64,000 bases of DNA. It comes from Sandarakinorhabdus sp. GTDB lineage: Bacteria > Pseudomonadota > Alphaproteobacteria > Sphingomonadales > Sphingomonadaceae. Under the pieces are notes generated by a model, which made no database searches, had not been told where the DNA came from, and worked only from the letters and a program-made list of their open reading frames with translations. Below, one piece after another: positions 9,410 through 18,794 of this stretch. Each line of letters opens with the position of its first letter. The stretch's first letter is position 1. Location of the stretch: contig JAIMKW010000003.1 of NCBI GenBank assembly GCA_020692215.1, positions 233,192-297,191 of the forward strand, given 5' to 3'. A program made the position numbers and the translations under genes.

Positions 9410-11019
9410 GATGGAACTTCTCCCAGAGCAGTGCCGATCAGCCGGCGGCTGTTGTCGGTGCCGTATAGCGCAAAGAAGGTTCCCATGCGCGGCCCCTGCG
9501 ACGAGCCGAGCAGGATTTCATACAGCGCCAGGAACCAGCTTCTGAGCGGCTCGAACTTGTAGCGCTTGCCGATTTCATAGACTTCGAACTGGATCGCCTC
9601 GGCATCGGCATCCGGGTGCGCGCCCAGCCAGGTTTCCAGCTCGGACAGCGCCTCATGCTCGCGCGCATCGGGCGCGCGACGCTTCAGTGTCGGGGCCACA
9701 TGATCTGCGTGGAACGCGATGGCGGCATCTATCAGCGCCTTCAGCCGTGGGTCGCTCTCGGGCTCGCACTGCGGAGCATAGCGCTTGAGATAGGCCCCCA
9801 GCATCGCCGAATCCGAGGCGCCCGATACGGCGACAAGGTTCAAGAGCAGCGCAAATGGCACCGGCGGTGCATAGGGCGGCGGCGGGCCGCCATGCACATG
9901 AAAGGCCGGGTTCCCCAGCTTCTCCTTCGGGCTTTGCCCCGGAAAGGCCGCCACGAACTGGAAATATTCGTCCATCGCCTTGGGCACGACGCCCAGATAC
10001 AGCTTCTTCGCCGCGCGCGGCTGCTGGAACATGTAAAAGGCCAGGCTCTCGGGCGGGGCATAGCGCAGCCACTCCTCGATCGTCAGGCCATTGCCCTTGG
10101 TCTTGGAAATCTTCGCGCCTTCGGCGTCGAGGAACAGCTCGTAGTTGAAGCCCTCGGGTGGCCGCGCGCCCAGGATCCGCGCGATTTTCGAGCTGAGCGT
10201 CACGCTGTCGATGAGATCCTTGCCGGCCATTTCATAATCGATGCCCAGCGCCACCCAGCGCATGGCCCAATCCACCTTCCACTGCAGTTTGCAGTGCCCG
10301 CCGGTCACTGGAACCGTCACGCTTTCGCCGCTGTCCGGGTCGGCATAGCTGATGGTGCCGGCTTCGGCATCGCGCGCGGTCAGCGGCACCTGCAGCACCT
10401 TGCCCGTAGCGGGGGAGACGGGGAGGAAGGGCGAGTAGGTCGCCTGCCTTTCCGCACCCAGCGTGGGGAGCATCACCGCCATGATGGCATCATAATGGTG
10501 CAGCACTTTCAGCAGCGTCGCATCGAAGCGGCCCGAGTGGTAACAATCTGTCGAGGACAGGAATTCATATTCAAAGCCGAAACTGTCGAGGAAGGCGCGC
10601 AGCCGGGCGTTGTTGTGCGCTCCGAAACTCTCGTGCGTGCCGAACGGGTCGGGCACCTGCGTCAGCGGCAGATCGAGCGCGGCCTTCAGAAGCGGCTGGT
10701 TGGGAAGGTGTGGGGGCACCTTGCGCATGCCGTCCATGTCGTCGGAAAAGGCGATGAGGCGGGTGGGGATGCCCGGATTGAGCAGCTCGAACGCGCGGCG
10801 CACCATGGTGGTGCGCGCCACTTCCCCGAAGGTGCCGATGTGCGGCAGGCCCGAGGGGCCATAGCCGGTTTCGAAGATGACGCCGGCTTCGGGAAAACCG
10901 CCGGGATAGCGAGCGGCAAGCTTGCGCGCTTCCTCGAACGGCCAGGCCTTGCTCAGGCGCGCTTCGTCGCGCAGAGCTTGAACATCGTTGGCGGAGAGGG
11001 TGGAGAGACCGGTAAACAT
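9406..11019 (-). CDS. lysK: Class I lysyl-tRNA synthetase
   Basis: Charges tRNA-Lys with lysine. The 537-aa protein is the class I (archaeal-type) LysRS found in many alphaproteobacteria in place of the class II enzyme. The Rossmann-fold signatures are visible: ETGYGPSGLPHIGTFGE (HIGH equivalent, about residues 50-66) and KISKTKGNG (KMSKS equivalent). The C-terminal helical anticodon-binding part contains KFEPLRSWFLALYEILLG. It starts divergently from the helicase gene; the two start codons are essentially back to back (11019 and 11018), so their promoters must lie inside each other's coding DNA. Confidence 0.96.
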   Translation of the reverse strand: MFTGLSTLSANDVQALRDEARLSKAWPFEEARKLAARYPGGFPEAGVIFETGYGPSGLPHIGTFGEVARTTMVRRAFELLNPGIPTRLIAFSDDMDGMRKVPPHLPNQPLLKAALDLPLTQVPDPFGTHESFGAHNNARLRAFLDSFGFEYEFLSSTDCYHSGRFDATLLKVLHHYDAIMAVMLPTLGAERQATYSPFLPVSPATGKVLQVPLTARDAEAGTISYADPDSGESVTVPVTGGHCKLQWKVDWAMRWVALGIDYEMAGKDLIDSVTLSSKIARILGARPPEGFNYELFLDAEGAKISKTKGNGLTIEEWLRYAPPESLAFYMFQQPRAAKKLYLGVVPKAMDEYFQFVAAFPGQSPKEKLGNPAFHVHGGPPPPYAPPVPFALLLNLVAVSGASDSAMLGAYLKRYAPQCEPESDPRLKALIDAAIAFHADHVAPTLKRRAPDAREHEALSELETWLGAHPDADAEAIQFEVYEIGKRYKFEPLRSWFLALYEILLGSSQGPRMGTFFALYGTDNSRRLIGTALGEVPS

Positions 11020-13774
11020 GCGAGCCCCTTTGCCATACCCGGCCCTTGTTGCAAGCCACGCCGGGCTTTGGCGGGCCGACAGGGGCGGCGCAATTTCGGG
11101 CCTTTCGCGCGCCGAAGCGGTTCGACGGCTGGCCGATACGCCGCATTTGTTGCTGAATGCCCCGCAGGTTGCCTCGCGGCTGGGGCTGGCCGAGGTCTCG
11201 GGCCTTGATCTTCTGGAATTGTTCGCCTTCGTGCATCCGGCACGGTTTCTGGTGCCATCTGCTGCGGGCCTTGCCGCAGTCCTCGGCCTGGCTGCACCCG
11301 AGTCCGAAGCTGCGCAGGCGGGCTTTCTGCAACTGGCTGCCGCAGAATTGCTGGCGGTTGTCTCGCAGCCCGGATGGGCCGCGAAGGCCGGCGCGAAGGA
11401 CAGTCTCGATCATCTCCACCGCAGGGGCTGGATGTGGAGTGCGCTGCTGGATGCCGAGATGGGACCGCAGGCACGCGCTCCAGGGCTGTTCGAAGCGCTG
11501 CCCGAATGGGCCGATGCGCCGCCGCGTCCGGCACCCAGAGTGCGTGCTCTTGCTGATGGCGAAGTGCTGGAGACTTTGCGCCATCTGGCGGGCGACCGGC
11601 GCGAGCCGCGCGAAGGGCAGAAGCAGTTTGCAATCGCCGGTGCCCGCGCGTTCCAGCCACGCGACAGCCGCGATGGCCCCAATCTGGTGGTGGCGGAAGC
11701 CGGAACCGGGATCGGCAAGACTTTGGGCTATCTCGCACCTGCCAGCCTTTATGCCAGCGAAACCGGCGGATCTGTCTGGCTGTCCACCTACACCCGAGCG
11801 CTGCAGCGGCAGCTGAAGGCGGAAACCGCGCGCAGCCTGCCCGCAATGGTGGAGGCCGGGCAGATTGTCGTGCGCAAGGGGCGCGAGAATTATCTGTGCC
11901 TTTTGAACCTGGAAGATGCGATGCAGGGGGCCTTTGCCGGGCGGCCCGCCATCTTCGCCGAACTGGTCGCGCGCTGGGCGCGTTTTTCCGCTGACGGCGA
12001 CATGGTTGGCGGAGACTTGCCCGGCTGGCTGCCCGGCCTGTTCCGGCGCGGCACGGCGCTCCCGGCGCTCACCGACAGGCGCGGCGAGTGCATCCATGCC
12101 GCCTGCCCGCACTATCGCCGCTGCTTCATCGAACGCAGCGTGCGCGCAGGGCAGAAGGCCTCGCTGGTGATCGCCAACCATGCGCTGGTGATGGCGAACG
12201 CCGTTCGTGCCCGTCCGGTCTCTTCCGGACATTCGTCCGGGGGCGCCGAGGGCCAGCGGCTGGAGCGCATCGTGTTCGATGAAGGGCACCATCTTCATGC
12301 CGCAGCCGATGGCGCATTCGCCATCGCGCTGACAGGCGGCGAAGCCATCGAACTGCGCCGCTGGCTGCTGGGGCCAGACAGGCCCGGCCGCCGTTCGGGC
12401 CGCCGCCGGGGCCTTGCTGCCAGGCTGATGGACGTGACCAGTTACGATGGCGAAGGCGGGACTGCACTGGAAGAGGTGGTGGAGGCGTCGCGGCTGCTGC
12501 CTTCGGCCGAGTGGCTTTCGCGCATCGGTGCGGGCGAACCCGACGGCCCGCTGGAGGCGCTGATTGCGGGAATAAGGGCCCATGTACTGACCCGCGCGGT
12601 GGATGAGGAGCGCGGCTTCAGCCTGGAAACGGAAATTGCCGCACTCAGCCCCGGCCTGCCCGAAGCGGCTGATGCCGCGGCCGCAGCCCTGGCCCGGCTG
12701 CAAAAGGCCATGCTGGCGCTGAAGATGCGGCTGGGCGCGCTGGCGGAAGAGCGGCCCGACTGGCTGGACCAGCCCGGCATTGCCCGGCTGGGCGCGGCCG
12801 CCGAGGGCCTGACGCTGCGGCTCGATCTTGTTGGGGCCTGGCAGCGGCTGCTGGCCCGGCTGGGGGGCGAGGCCGAGCCCGATTTCGTGGATTGGTTCGC
12901 GCTGGTTCGGGCAGAGGGGCGCGAGATCGATTGCGGTATCCACCGTCACTGGCTCGATCCGCTGAAGCCGCTGGCGGGCGCAGTGCTTGCGCCGGCGCAT
13001 GGCGTGCTGGTGACATCCGCAACGCTTGGGGAGCCGCCGCAAGCGGCGGCGGGGGCAGGGCATTTGCATGTGCCTGCTCACCTGTTCCGGGTGAAGAGCC
13101 CGTTCGATTATGCCCGGCAGGCGCGCCTGTTCATCGTAACCGATATCGTGCGGCACAACACGGCTTCGCTGGCACAGGCCTATGCCCGGCTGATCGAAGC
13201 GGCCGGCGGCGGGACTCTTGGCCTGTTTACCGCGATTGCGCGGCTGCGCGCCGTTCATGCGCGGCTGGCCGATCGGATGGCGCGCGCAGGGCTGCCGCTG
13301 TTTGCCCAGCATGTCGATGCGGTTGATACCGGCACGCTGGTTGATCTGTTTCGCGCCGACCCGCGCGCCACGCTGTTTGGCACGGATGCCTTGCGCGATG
13401 GCGTGGATGTGCCCGGCGAATCGCTCAGGCTGATCGTGTTCGAAGGGGTGCCCTGGTCGCGCCCGACCATCCTAAACAGCGCCCGGCGCGCCGCCTTCGG
13501 GGGAAGCGCATACGAGGAGATTCAGGTGAAACAGCGACTTGCGCAGGCGTTTGGGCGGCTGATCCGGTCTGCCGATGATCGCGGCGCCTTCGTGCTGCTT
13601 GGCCCCGCCGTTCCTTCGCGCCTGCTGAGCGCCTTTCCCGCCGATGTCGCGGTTCACCGGGTTCCTCTGGAGACGGCGGCAGCCGATATCCGTGCCTTTC
13701 TGGGCGGGGATTGCGCGCCATCGCTTGCCCCCCTAGGAGAAGGCAACGGGGTGGGAGACCGGTTCGACCAATGA
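11018..13774 (+). CDS. DinG/XPD-like superfamily 2 DNA helicase
   Basis: A 918-aa Rad3/DinG-type ATP-dependent 5'-3' helicase, likely for DNA repair or R-loop removal. Motif I is VVAEAGTGIGKTLGYLAP (about residue 226). The DEAH box reads VFDEGHHLHAA. Motifs V and VI appear as GTDALRDGVDVPGESL and QAFGRLIRSADDRGAFVLL. Cysteines between motifs I and II (YLCLL, then CIHAACPHYRRC) fit the four-cysteine iron-sulfur domain of this family. I start at MRAPLPYPALVASHAGLW; a slightly longer frame begins at 10988. A 913-codon open frame on the opposite strand is only a GC-rich shadow. Confidence 0.92.
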   Translation: MRAPLPYPALVASHAGLWRADRGGAISGLSRAEAVRRLADTPHLLLNAPQVASRLGLAEVSGLDLLELFAFVHPARFLVPSAAGLAAVLGLAAPESEAAQAGFLQLAAAELLAVVSQPGWAAKAGAKDSLDHLHRRGWMWSALLDAEMGPQARAPGLFEALPEWADAPPRPAPRVRALADGEVLETLRHLAGDRREPREGQKQFAIAGARAFQPRDSRDGPNLVVAEAGTGIGKTLGYLAPASLYASETGGSVWLSTYTRALQRQLKAETARSLPAMVEAGQIVVRKGRENYLCLLNLEDAMQGAFAGRPAIFAELVARWARFSADGDMVGGDLPGWLPGLFRRGTALPALTDRRGECIHAACPHYRRCFIERSVRAGQKASLVIANHALVMANAVRARPVSSGHSSGGAEGQRLERIVFDEGHHLHAAADGAFAIALTGGEAIELRRWLLGPDRPGRRSGRRRGLAARLMDVTSYDGEGGTALEEVVEASRLLPSAEWLSRIGAGEPDGPLEALIAGIRAHVLTRAVDEERGFSLETEIAALSPGLPEAADAAAAALARLQKAMLALKMRLGALAEERPDWLDQPGIARLGAAAEGLTLRLDLVGAWQRLLARLGGEAEPDFVDWFALVRAEGREIDCGIHRHWLDPLKPLAGAVLAPAHGVLVTSATLGEPPQAAAGAGHLHVPAHLFRVKSPFDYARQARLFIVTDIVRHNTASLAQAYARLIEAAGGGTLGLFTAIARLRAVHARLADRMARAGLPLFAQHVDAVDTGTLVDLFRADPRATLFGTDALRDGVDVPGESLRLIVFEGVPWSRPTILNSARRAAFGGSAYEEIQVKQRLAQAFGRLIRSADDRGAFVLLGPAVPSRLLSAFPADVAVHRVPLETAAADIRAFLGGDCAPSLAPLGEGNGVGDRFDQ

Positions 13775-14307
13775 AGACATTGAGCCTGCTTCGCCATGCC
13801 AAATCGAGTTGGGATGACCCTGTCGAGCGCGATTTCGATCGCCCGCTGAACGGCAGGGGCCACCGCGCCGCCCGCCGCATGGGGGAATGGTTGAAGGACA
13901 GCGGCGTCCGGTTCGACGCCATGATCGCTTCGCCTGCCTTGCGCATCAAACAGACTATCGAAGGCGTGGAGGCGGGGCTTGGTGCGCGGCTGCGCCCGGA
14001 TTTCGACAAGCGGATCTACATGGCGTCTGCGGCCTCGCTGTTCGATGTGATCCGCGAGACGCCCGACAGTGTCGATCACCTGCTGCTGATCGGCCACAAT
14101 CCGGGGCTTGAGGATCTGCTGCTTCTGGCGACCGAGGGCGACAGCTCGGACTTGCGCCGCGAGGCCGAGCTGAAATACCCGACAGCGACCTTTGCCACCA
14201 TTGCCCTGCCTGTCGGGCGCTGGGCCGAAATCGAGGAGGGCGGGGCACAATTGCAGGCCTTTGTTCGTCCGCGCGATCTCGATCCGACGCTGGGGCCTGA
14301 GGATTGA
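13771..14307 (+). CDS. SixA-like histidine phosphatase
   Basis: A 178-aa phosphatase of the histidine phosphatase (phosphoglycerate mutase-like) superfamily, closest in size to SixA, which dephosphorylates histidine-containing phosphotransfer domains. The RHG-type motif is LLRHAKSSWDD at the N-terminus, and the second catalytic histidine lies in LLLIGHNPGLEDLL. The start at 13771 overlaps the helicase stop as ATGA. A longer frame beginning at 13711 would place 20 arginine-rich codons before the motif and is rejected. The substrate is unknown. Confidence 0.88.
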   Translation: MKTLSLLRHAKSSWDDPVERDFDRPLNGRGHRAARRMGEWLKDSGVRFDAMIASPALRIKQTIEGVEAGLGARLRPDFDKRIYMASAASLFDVIRETPDSVDHLLLIGHNPGLEDLLLLATEGDSSDLRREAELKYPTATFATIALPVGRWAEIEEGGAQLQAFVRPRDLDPTLGPED

Positions 14308-14318
14308 CCGGAGACACC

Positions 14319-14906
14319 ATGACAAAATTGGCGACAAAATTGGCCTGCATCCTTGCCCTTTTCGCCTCGGCCTGTGCGCCCGCCATGGCACAGAAGCCCG
14401 CTGCCGTCGGGGTGGAAGCCCCGAAAGAGCGTATCCCGACCGATATCCGGCGACTGACGATCCTGGTGCGCGACATGGAGCGCAGCCTGAAGCTCTATCG
14501 TGACGTGCTTGGCCTGAAGGTGAACTACGACGCTGAAATCCAGGTGTCTGGCGTCGCGCTTCCCGCGGGCGTGCCCGGCAACATGACGCGCCTCGTTCTG
14601 CTGAACGGCAACGACCCATGGGTGGGCTGGATCGGGCTGATGCAATATACCGATCCGCCGCTGCCCGGCAGCGAACAGCCCTATTCCTTGCGGCTGGGGC
14701 CGGGCGGGCATGTTCTGGTGACCAACACCGATGATGCCGTGAAGCGCTGCGCCATGGCGAAGGCCGTGCCGGGTGTACAGTTCACCGCTGACCCGCGCCT
14801 GCAGGTCTACAAGGGCCGCAATGGCGGGCCCGACATCAAGGTGATGGGCTGCAACTTCTTCGACCCCGACGGGACCTTCATCGAACTGAACCAGATTCTC
14901 GATTGA
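14319..14906 (+). CDS. Secreted VOC (glyoxalase/dioxygenase fold) protein
   Basis: A 195-aa vicinal-oxygen-chelate fold protein. The signal peptide is TKLATKLACILALFASACAP with likely processing after AMAQ; a lipobox-like LFASAC could instead make it a lipoprotein. The VOC core begins DIRRLTILVRDMERSLKLYR DVLGL and ends with NFFDPDGTFIELNQI, which carries the usual metal-ligand glutamate position. Substrate unknown. GGAG lies eight bases before the ATG, which decides this start over the TTG at 14304. It follows the phosphatase by 11 bases and may share its transcript. Confidence 0.83.
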   Translation: MTKLATKLACILALFASACAPAMAQKPAAVGVEAPKERIPTDIRRLTILVRDMERSLKLYRDVLGLKVNYDAEIQVSGVALPAGVPGNMTRLVLLNGNDPWVGWIGLMQYTDPPLPGSEQPYSLRLGPGGHVLVTNTDDAVKRCAMAKAVPGVQFTADPRLQVYKGRNGGPDIKVMGCNFFDPDGTFIELNQILD

Positions 14907-14952
14907 GCGTGGCCGGCATTGCGCGAAGGGCTCGGCCCTTGCCCTTTGCCCC

Positions 14953-15768
14953 ATGCCCCCGCTACCAGCGCGCAGGATGCCAGCCGTCGATACTCTTCTG
15001 AAGCCTCTCATTGCGTTGGGTGCCTTTGCGCTCGGGATGCTCGCCGTGGTCGGGCGGCTGGCGATTTTTGCTGTCCAGGCGATCCGCCGCGCGGCGACCC
15101 CGCCATGGTATCCGGCGCGGCTGCTGGAGCAGATGGCGCTGATCGGCTGGTTTTCGCTGCCGGTCGTCGGCCTGACAGCCCTGTTCACCGGTGCAGCGCT
15201 TGCCCAGCAGATCTATGTCGGCGGCCAACGCTTTTCGGCGGAATCGACTGTGCCCGCTGTCACTGTCATCGCCATCGTCCGCGAACTCGGGCCGGTTCTT
15301 GCCGGCCTGATGGTCGCCGGCAGGGTGTCGTCTGCAATGGCCGCGGAACTGGCGACGATGCGGGTGACCGAGCAGCTTGATGCCATGGTCACGCTTCGCA
15401 CCGATCCCTGGCGTTACCTGATTGCCCCGCGAATCATCGCGTCGTCCATGATGTTGCCCTTCCTCGTTCTGGTCGCCAATGTCATCGGCGTGCTGGGCGG
15501 CTATGCGCTGGCTACCGGGCGGCTGGGCTTCAACGCGGCAGCCTACCTTTCAACCACGCGCCGCTATCTTGAAACCGAGGATATCGTTTCCAGCCTGGTG
15601 AAAGCAGCGGTATTCGGCTTCGTGCTGGCGCTGGCGGGCTGCTATCATGGGTTCCGCTCTTCGGGCGGGGCAGCAGGCGTTGGCCGCGCAACCACCGATG
15701 CCGTCGTCTCGGCCTTTGTGCTGATCTTGCTGTTCAATCTCATCATCACCATCCTGGTCTTCAACTGA
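14953..15768 (+). CDS. mlaE: MlaE-type ABC transporter permease
   Basis: Permease of the Mla family that moves phospholipids or other lipids between inner and outer membranes. The 271-aa protein has five to six membrane segments and the MlaE signature stretches: ALFTGAALAQQIY, IVRELGPVLAGLMVAGRVSS, AAELATMRVTEQLDAM and FALATGRLG-like YALATGRLG. An internal ATG at 14977 (MPAVDTLL) is an equally good start. The mlaF ATPase follows with a one-base TGATG overlap. No mlaD (MCE) gene follows, unlike the enterobacterial operon. Confidence 0.9.
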   Translation: MPPLPARRMPAVDTLLKPLIALGAFALGMLAVVGRLAIFAVQAIRRAATPPWYPARLLEQMALIGWFSLPVVGLTALFTGAALAQQIYVGGQRFSAESTVPAVTVIAIVRELGPVLAGLMVAGRVSSAMAAELATMRVTEQLDAMVTLRTDPWRYLIAPRIIASSMMLPFLVLVANVIGVLGGYALATGRLGFNAAAYLSTTRRYLETEDIVSSLVKAAVFGFVLALAGCYHGFRSSGGAAGVGRATTDAVVSAFVLILLFNLIITILVFN

Positions 15769-16535
15769 TGGCCGACAGGATAGCCGTCAGCGGCCTCACC
15801 AAGGCATTCGGGCCCAAGCATGTTCTGGAAGGTGTTGATCTGCGGGTTGCGCCGGGCGAATCCCTGGTCATCATCGGCGGTTCGGGCAGCGGAAAATCGG
15901 TTCTGCTGAAGATCATCCTCGGGCTCATCAAGCCCGACGCTGGCTCCATATTGCTCGACGGACAGGAGCTGGTGGGCCTGAAGGGCAGGGCGCAGGAGGC
16001 CGCACGCGCGCGCTTCGGCATGCTGTTCCAGGGCGGCGCGCTGTTCGACAGCCTGCCGGTGTGGCGCAACATCACGTTCGCGCTCACAAAGGGAAAGCTG
16101 GGCGAAGGCAAGGCCATGCATGCGCTGGCCGTAAGGGTGCTTGCGCAGGTAGGGCTGGAAGCCCGGGTGGCGGATCTGAAACCGGCCGAGCTTTCGGGCG
16201 GGATGCAAAAGCGCGTGGCGCTCGCCCGCGCCATTGCTGCCAAGCCGGAAATCCTGTTCTTCGACGAGCCGACAACCGGTCTCGATCCTATCCGGGCAGA
16301 TACCATCAACGCCCTCATCCGCGAGCAGGTGACAGCGCTGGGCGCAACCGCGATCACCATCACGCACGATATGGCGTCGGCGCGGAAAATCGCGGATCGG
16401 GTGGCCATGCTGCAGGATGGGAAGATCATCTGGGAAGGCCCTGTTTCCGCGCTTGATTCCAGCGGAAACCCCTATGTCGATCAGTTTGTCCACGGCCGGG
16501 CGGAAGGCCCTGTGGCCACTGCCATAACTGGCTGA
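15768..16535 (+). CDS. mlaF: MlaF-type ABC transporter ATPase
   Basis: ATPase partner of the MlaE permease. The 255-aa product has Walker A GGSGSGKSVLLK (about residues 39-50), a Q-loop in LFQGGALFDSLPVWRN, signature ELSGGMQKRVALARA, Walker B ILFFDEPTTGLDP and the H-loop TITHDMASA. The sequence GMLFQGGALFDSL is characteristic of Mla/Mkl ATPases. The start overlaps the mlaE stop by one base, showing tight coupling. The MCE-domain subunit must be encoded elsewhere if the system is complete. Confidence 0.93.
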   Translation: MADRIAVSGLTKAFGPKHVLEGVDLRVAPGESLVIIGGSGSGKSVLLKIILGLIKPDAGSILLDGQELVGLKGRAQEAARARFGMLFQGGALFDSLPVWRNITFALTKGKLGEGKAMHALAVRVLAQVGLEARVADLKPAELSGGMQKRVALARAIAAKPEILFFDEPTTGLDPIRADTINALIREQVTALGATAITITHDMASARKIADRVAMLQDGKIIWEGPVSALDSSGNPYVDQFVHGRAEGPVATAITG

Positions 16536-16721
16536 CACGAGTCGCAGCCCGGTTTTTCCTTTTACCCGCAGTGCCCAACGCCGCGCATTTGTCAGGCAGG
16601 GTGCTGGAATCCGCTGATAAATCAGATGTTACAATCTTTTACTTCACTTGTGTGATGCACTGATCTCTGGTGCCTTCGAGGGTTGTGATCGGAAAGCAGC
16701 CCGGTCGGAGGGTTTCAGTCA

Positions 16722-16853
16722 ATGGATGGGCATCTGTCCACCAAGCGTGTCCTGCTTCTCGCAATTGCCCTTGGCTTTGCGGCGGGGTTTTCCTGGGTTG
16801 CCCTGACGGGCGGCCCCTTGGCCGTTCAGGAGGCCTACGCCAGCGCCGAGTGA
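16722..16853 (+). CDS. Small hydrophobic protein (43 aa)
   Basis: A short frame after mlaF encodes MDGHLSTKRVLLLAIALGFA, then AGFSWVALTGGPLAVQEAYA and SAE. It is one hydrophobic helix with a basic residue before it, suggesting a signal peptide or single-pass membrane protein. A strong ribosome-binding site GGAGGG lies about nine bases before the ATG. Its stop overlaps the 3' end of the convergent Atm1 gene by 19 bases. Function unknown. Confidence 0.45.
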   Translation: MDGHLSTKRVLLLAIALGFAAGFSWVALTGGPLAVQEAYASAE

Positions 16854-18706
16854 TCCTTGCCCGGCTCGGCGGGTGCTGGCGGATGGTCGTTCGAACTCTC
16901 TTCAGACGCCTGCAATGCCCAAAGCTCGGCGTAGACTCCGCCTGCTGCCAGCAGGTCCGCGTGGCGCCCCCGTTCGACGATACGCCCGCCGTTCATCACG
17001 AGGATCTGGTCTGCATCGATAATCGTGGAAAGCCGGTGCGCGATCACCAGGGTGGTGCGGCCGCGGCCCACAAGATCGAGCGCATCCTGAATTTCGGCTT
17101 CGGTCGCGCTGTCGAGCGCGCTTGTCGCTTCATCCAGTATCAGCACCGGCGGGTTCTTCAGCAAGGTTCGGGCAATCGCGACGCGCTGCTTCTCCCCGCC
17201 TGAAAGCTTCAGCCCGCGCTCGCCCACCATCGTTGCGTAGCCATCCGGAAGCCGCTCCACGAAATCGTGGATCTGCGCCTTTCTTGCTGCAGCCTCGATC
17301 TCGTCGCGTGTCGCGCCCTCACGGCCATAGCCGATATTGAAGGCGATGGTGTCGTTGAACAGCACAGTGTCCTGCGGGACAATCCCGATTGCGGCGCGCA
17401 GGCTTTCCTGCGTGACTTCGCGGACATCCTGCCCGTCGATCTGCACCCGGCCTGCGCCGATTTCGTAGAAACGGAACAGGATCCGGGCCAGCGTGGATTT
17501 TCCGGCGCCCGATGGCCCGACAACTGCCGTGCGGGTGCCAGCGGGCACTTCGAAGCTGACGCCCTGCAAGATCTGCCGCCTGGGATCGTAGGAAAAATGC
17601 ACGTCCTGAAAGCTGACGGCTCCGCCGCGCACGGCCAGCGGCCGGGCGTTGGTGGCATCCACGATGGCGGGTGGCGTATCCAGCAGCTTGAACATGGCCT
17701 CCATGTCGATGAGGCCCTGCTTTACTTCGCGATACACCATTCCCAGCATGTCCAGCGGGCGGAACAGCTGGGCGAGCAGCGTGTTCACCAGCACCACATC
17801 GCCCGGTGTGAAGCGGCCTTGTGCCCAGCCATAGACAGTGAAGGCCATGGCGCCGCCCATCATCAGGTTGGTAATGGCCGACTGGCCGATGTTGAGCCAG
17901 GCGAGCGAGGTTTCCGACCTGGTGGCGGCATCCGCATAGCGCTGGGCAGCGCGTTCATAGCGGCGGGCCTCTAGCTGTTCGGCATTGAAATATTTTACCG
18001 TCTCGAAGTTCAGCAGCGAGTCGACAGCGCGAGCCGACACCTTGTTGTCCAGTTCGACTGTCCGGCGGCGCAGTTCTGTGCGCCAGCGGGTGATGGCCCA
18101 GGTAAACCAGCTGTAGGCGACGACCATGACGACAGTGGCGACCACAAGTTCCATGCCGAGCTGCGTGCCGAAGATGACAAGGACGGCCGTCAACTCGATG
18201 ATGACTGGTGCCAGATTGAACAGCAGCAGATAAAGCATCATGTCGATGGATTTTGCGCCGCGCTCGATGATCCGGGTGAGTGAGCCTGTCTTGCGCTCGA
18301 GGTGGAATTTCAGCGGCAGCCGGTGCAGGTGCCGGAACACTTCGACTGCAAGCTCGCGCGTGGCCTCCTGGCCGACGCGCTCGAAAATGGCGTTCCGCAG
18401 GTTATCGAACAGCACCGCCCCGAAGCGCGCGGCCGCATAGGCCCACACAAGAGCAACCAGCACCCACACGGCTTCGGGCTGGGTGGAGCCACCAGCCATG
18501 CCGTCGATTGCCGCCTTGTAGGCAAAGGGCATGGTAAGAAGCACGGCCTTGGCCACCAGAACCAGAACAAGCGCCGAGACCACGCGCGCCTTCAGCACCG
18601 GGCGCCCTGCCGGCCACAGATAGGGCAGGAAGCGCTTCAGTGTCGCGAAATCCGCGTCGCCCTGGGGCGTATCCGGGGCCATGGGGCCATGTGGTGGGCT
18701 CATCAC
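16835..18706 (-). CDS. Atm1/ABCB7-type ABC exporter
   Basis: A 623-aa half-transporter (membrane domain plus ATPase) of the Atm1 family, which exports glutathione conjugates and supports iron-sulfur and heavy-metal homeostasis. Six membrane helices (about residues 40-330) include the Atm1-like stretch NFETVKYFNAEQLEARRY. The ATPase shows Walker A VGPSGAGKSTLARIL, Q-loop IGIVPQDTVLFNDTI, signature LSGGEKQRVAIARTLL and Walker B VLILDEATSALD. Work on the Novosphingobium homologue supports the glutathione-linked role. It is transcribed away from the MBL gene. Confidence 0.92.
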   Translation of the reverse strand: MMSPPHGPMAPDTPQGDADFATLKRFLPYLWPAGRPVLKARVVSALVLVLVAKAVLLTMPFAYKAAIDGMAGGSTQPEAVWVLVALVWAYAAARFGAVLFDNLRNAIFERVGQEATRELAVEVFRHLHRLPLKFHLERKTGSLTRIIERGAKSIDMMLYLLLFNLAPVIIELTAVLVIFGTQLGMELVVATVVMVVAYSWFTWAITRWRTELRRRTVELDNKVSARAVDSLLNFETVKYFNAEQLEARRYERAAQRYADAATRSETSLAWLNIGQSAITNLMMGGAMAFTVYGWAQGRFTPGDVVLVNTLLAQLFRPLDMLGMVYREVKQGLIDMEAMFKLLDTPPAIVDATNARPLAVRGGAVSFQDVHFSYDPRRQILQGVSFEVPAGTRTAVVGPSGAGKSTLARILFRFYEIGAGRVQIDGQDVREVTQESLRAAIGIVPQDTVLFNDTIAFNIGYGREGATRDEIEAAARKAQIHDFVERLPDGYATMVGERGLKLSGGEKQRVAIARTLLKNPPVLILDEATSALDSATEAEIQDALDLVGRGRTTLVIAHRLSTIIDADQILVMNGGRIVERGRHADLLAAGGVYAELWALQASEESSNDHPPAPAEPGKDHSALA

Positions 18707-18794
18707 GCTTTCCCTGCCGCAATCTGCCTAAAAGGCCAAGCCTGCGCCAATGGGGGGACTTGTCGCGCGGCCCAACGCAGGCCACATGGATCCC

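Noticed and set aside
7646..9562. 638-codon plus-strand frame
   Set aside because: Runs antisense through the sulfotransferase and TPR genes and lysK end; no recognisable domain.
10571..13312. 913-codon open frame on the minus strand
   Set aside because: It is antisense to the DinG-like helicase and the lysK start; its translation is arginine/glutamine/proline-rich without family sequence. A GC-rich shadow.
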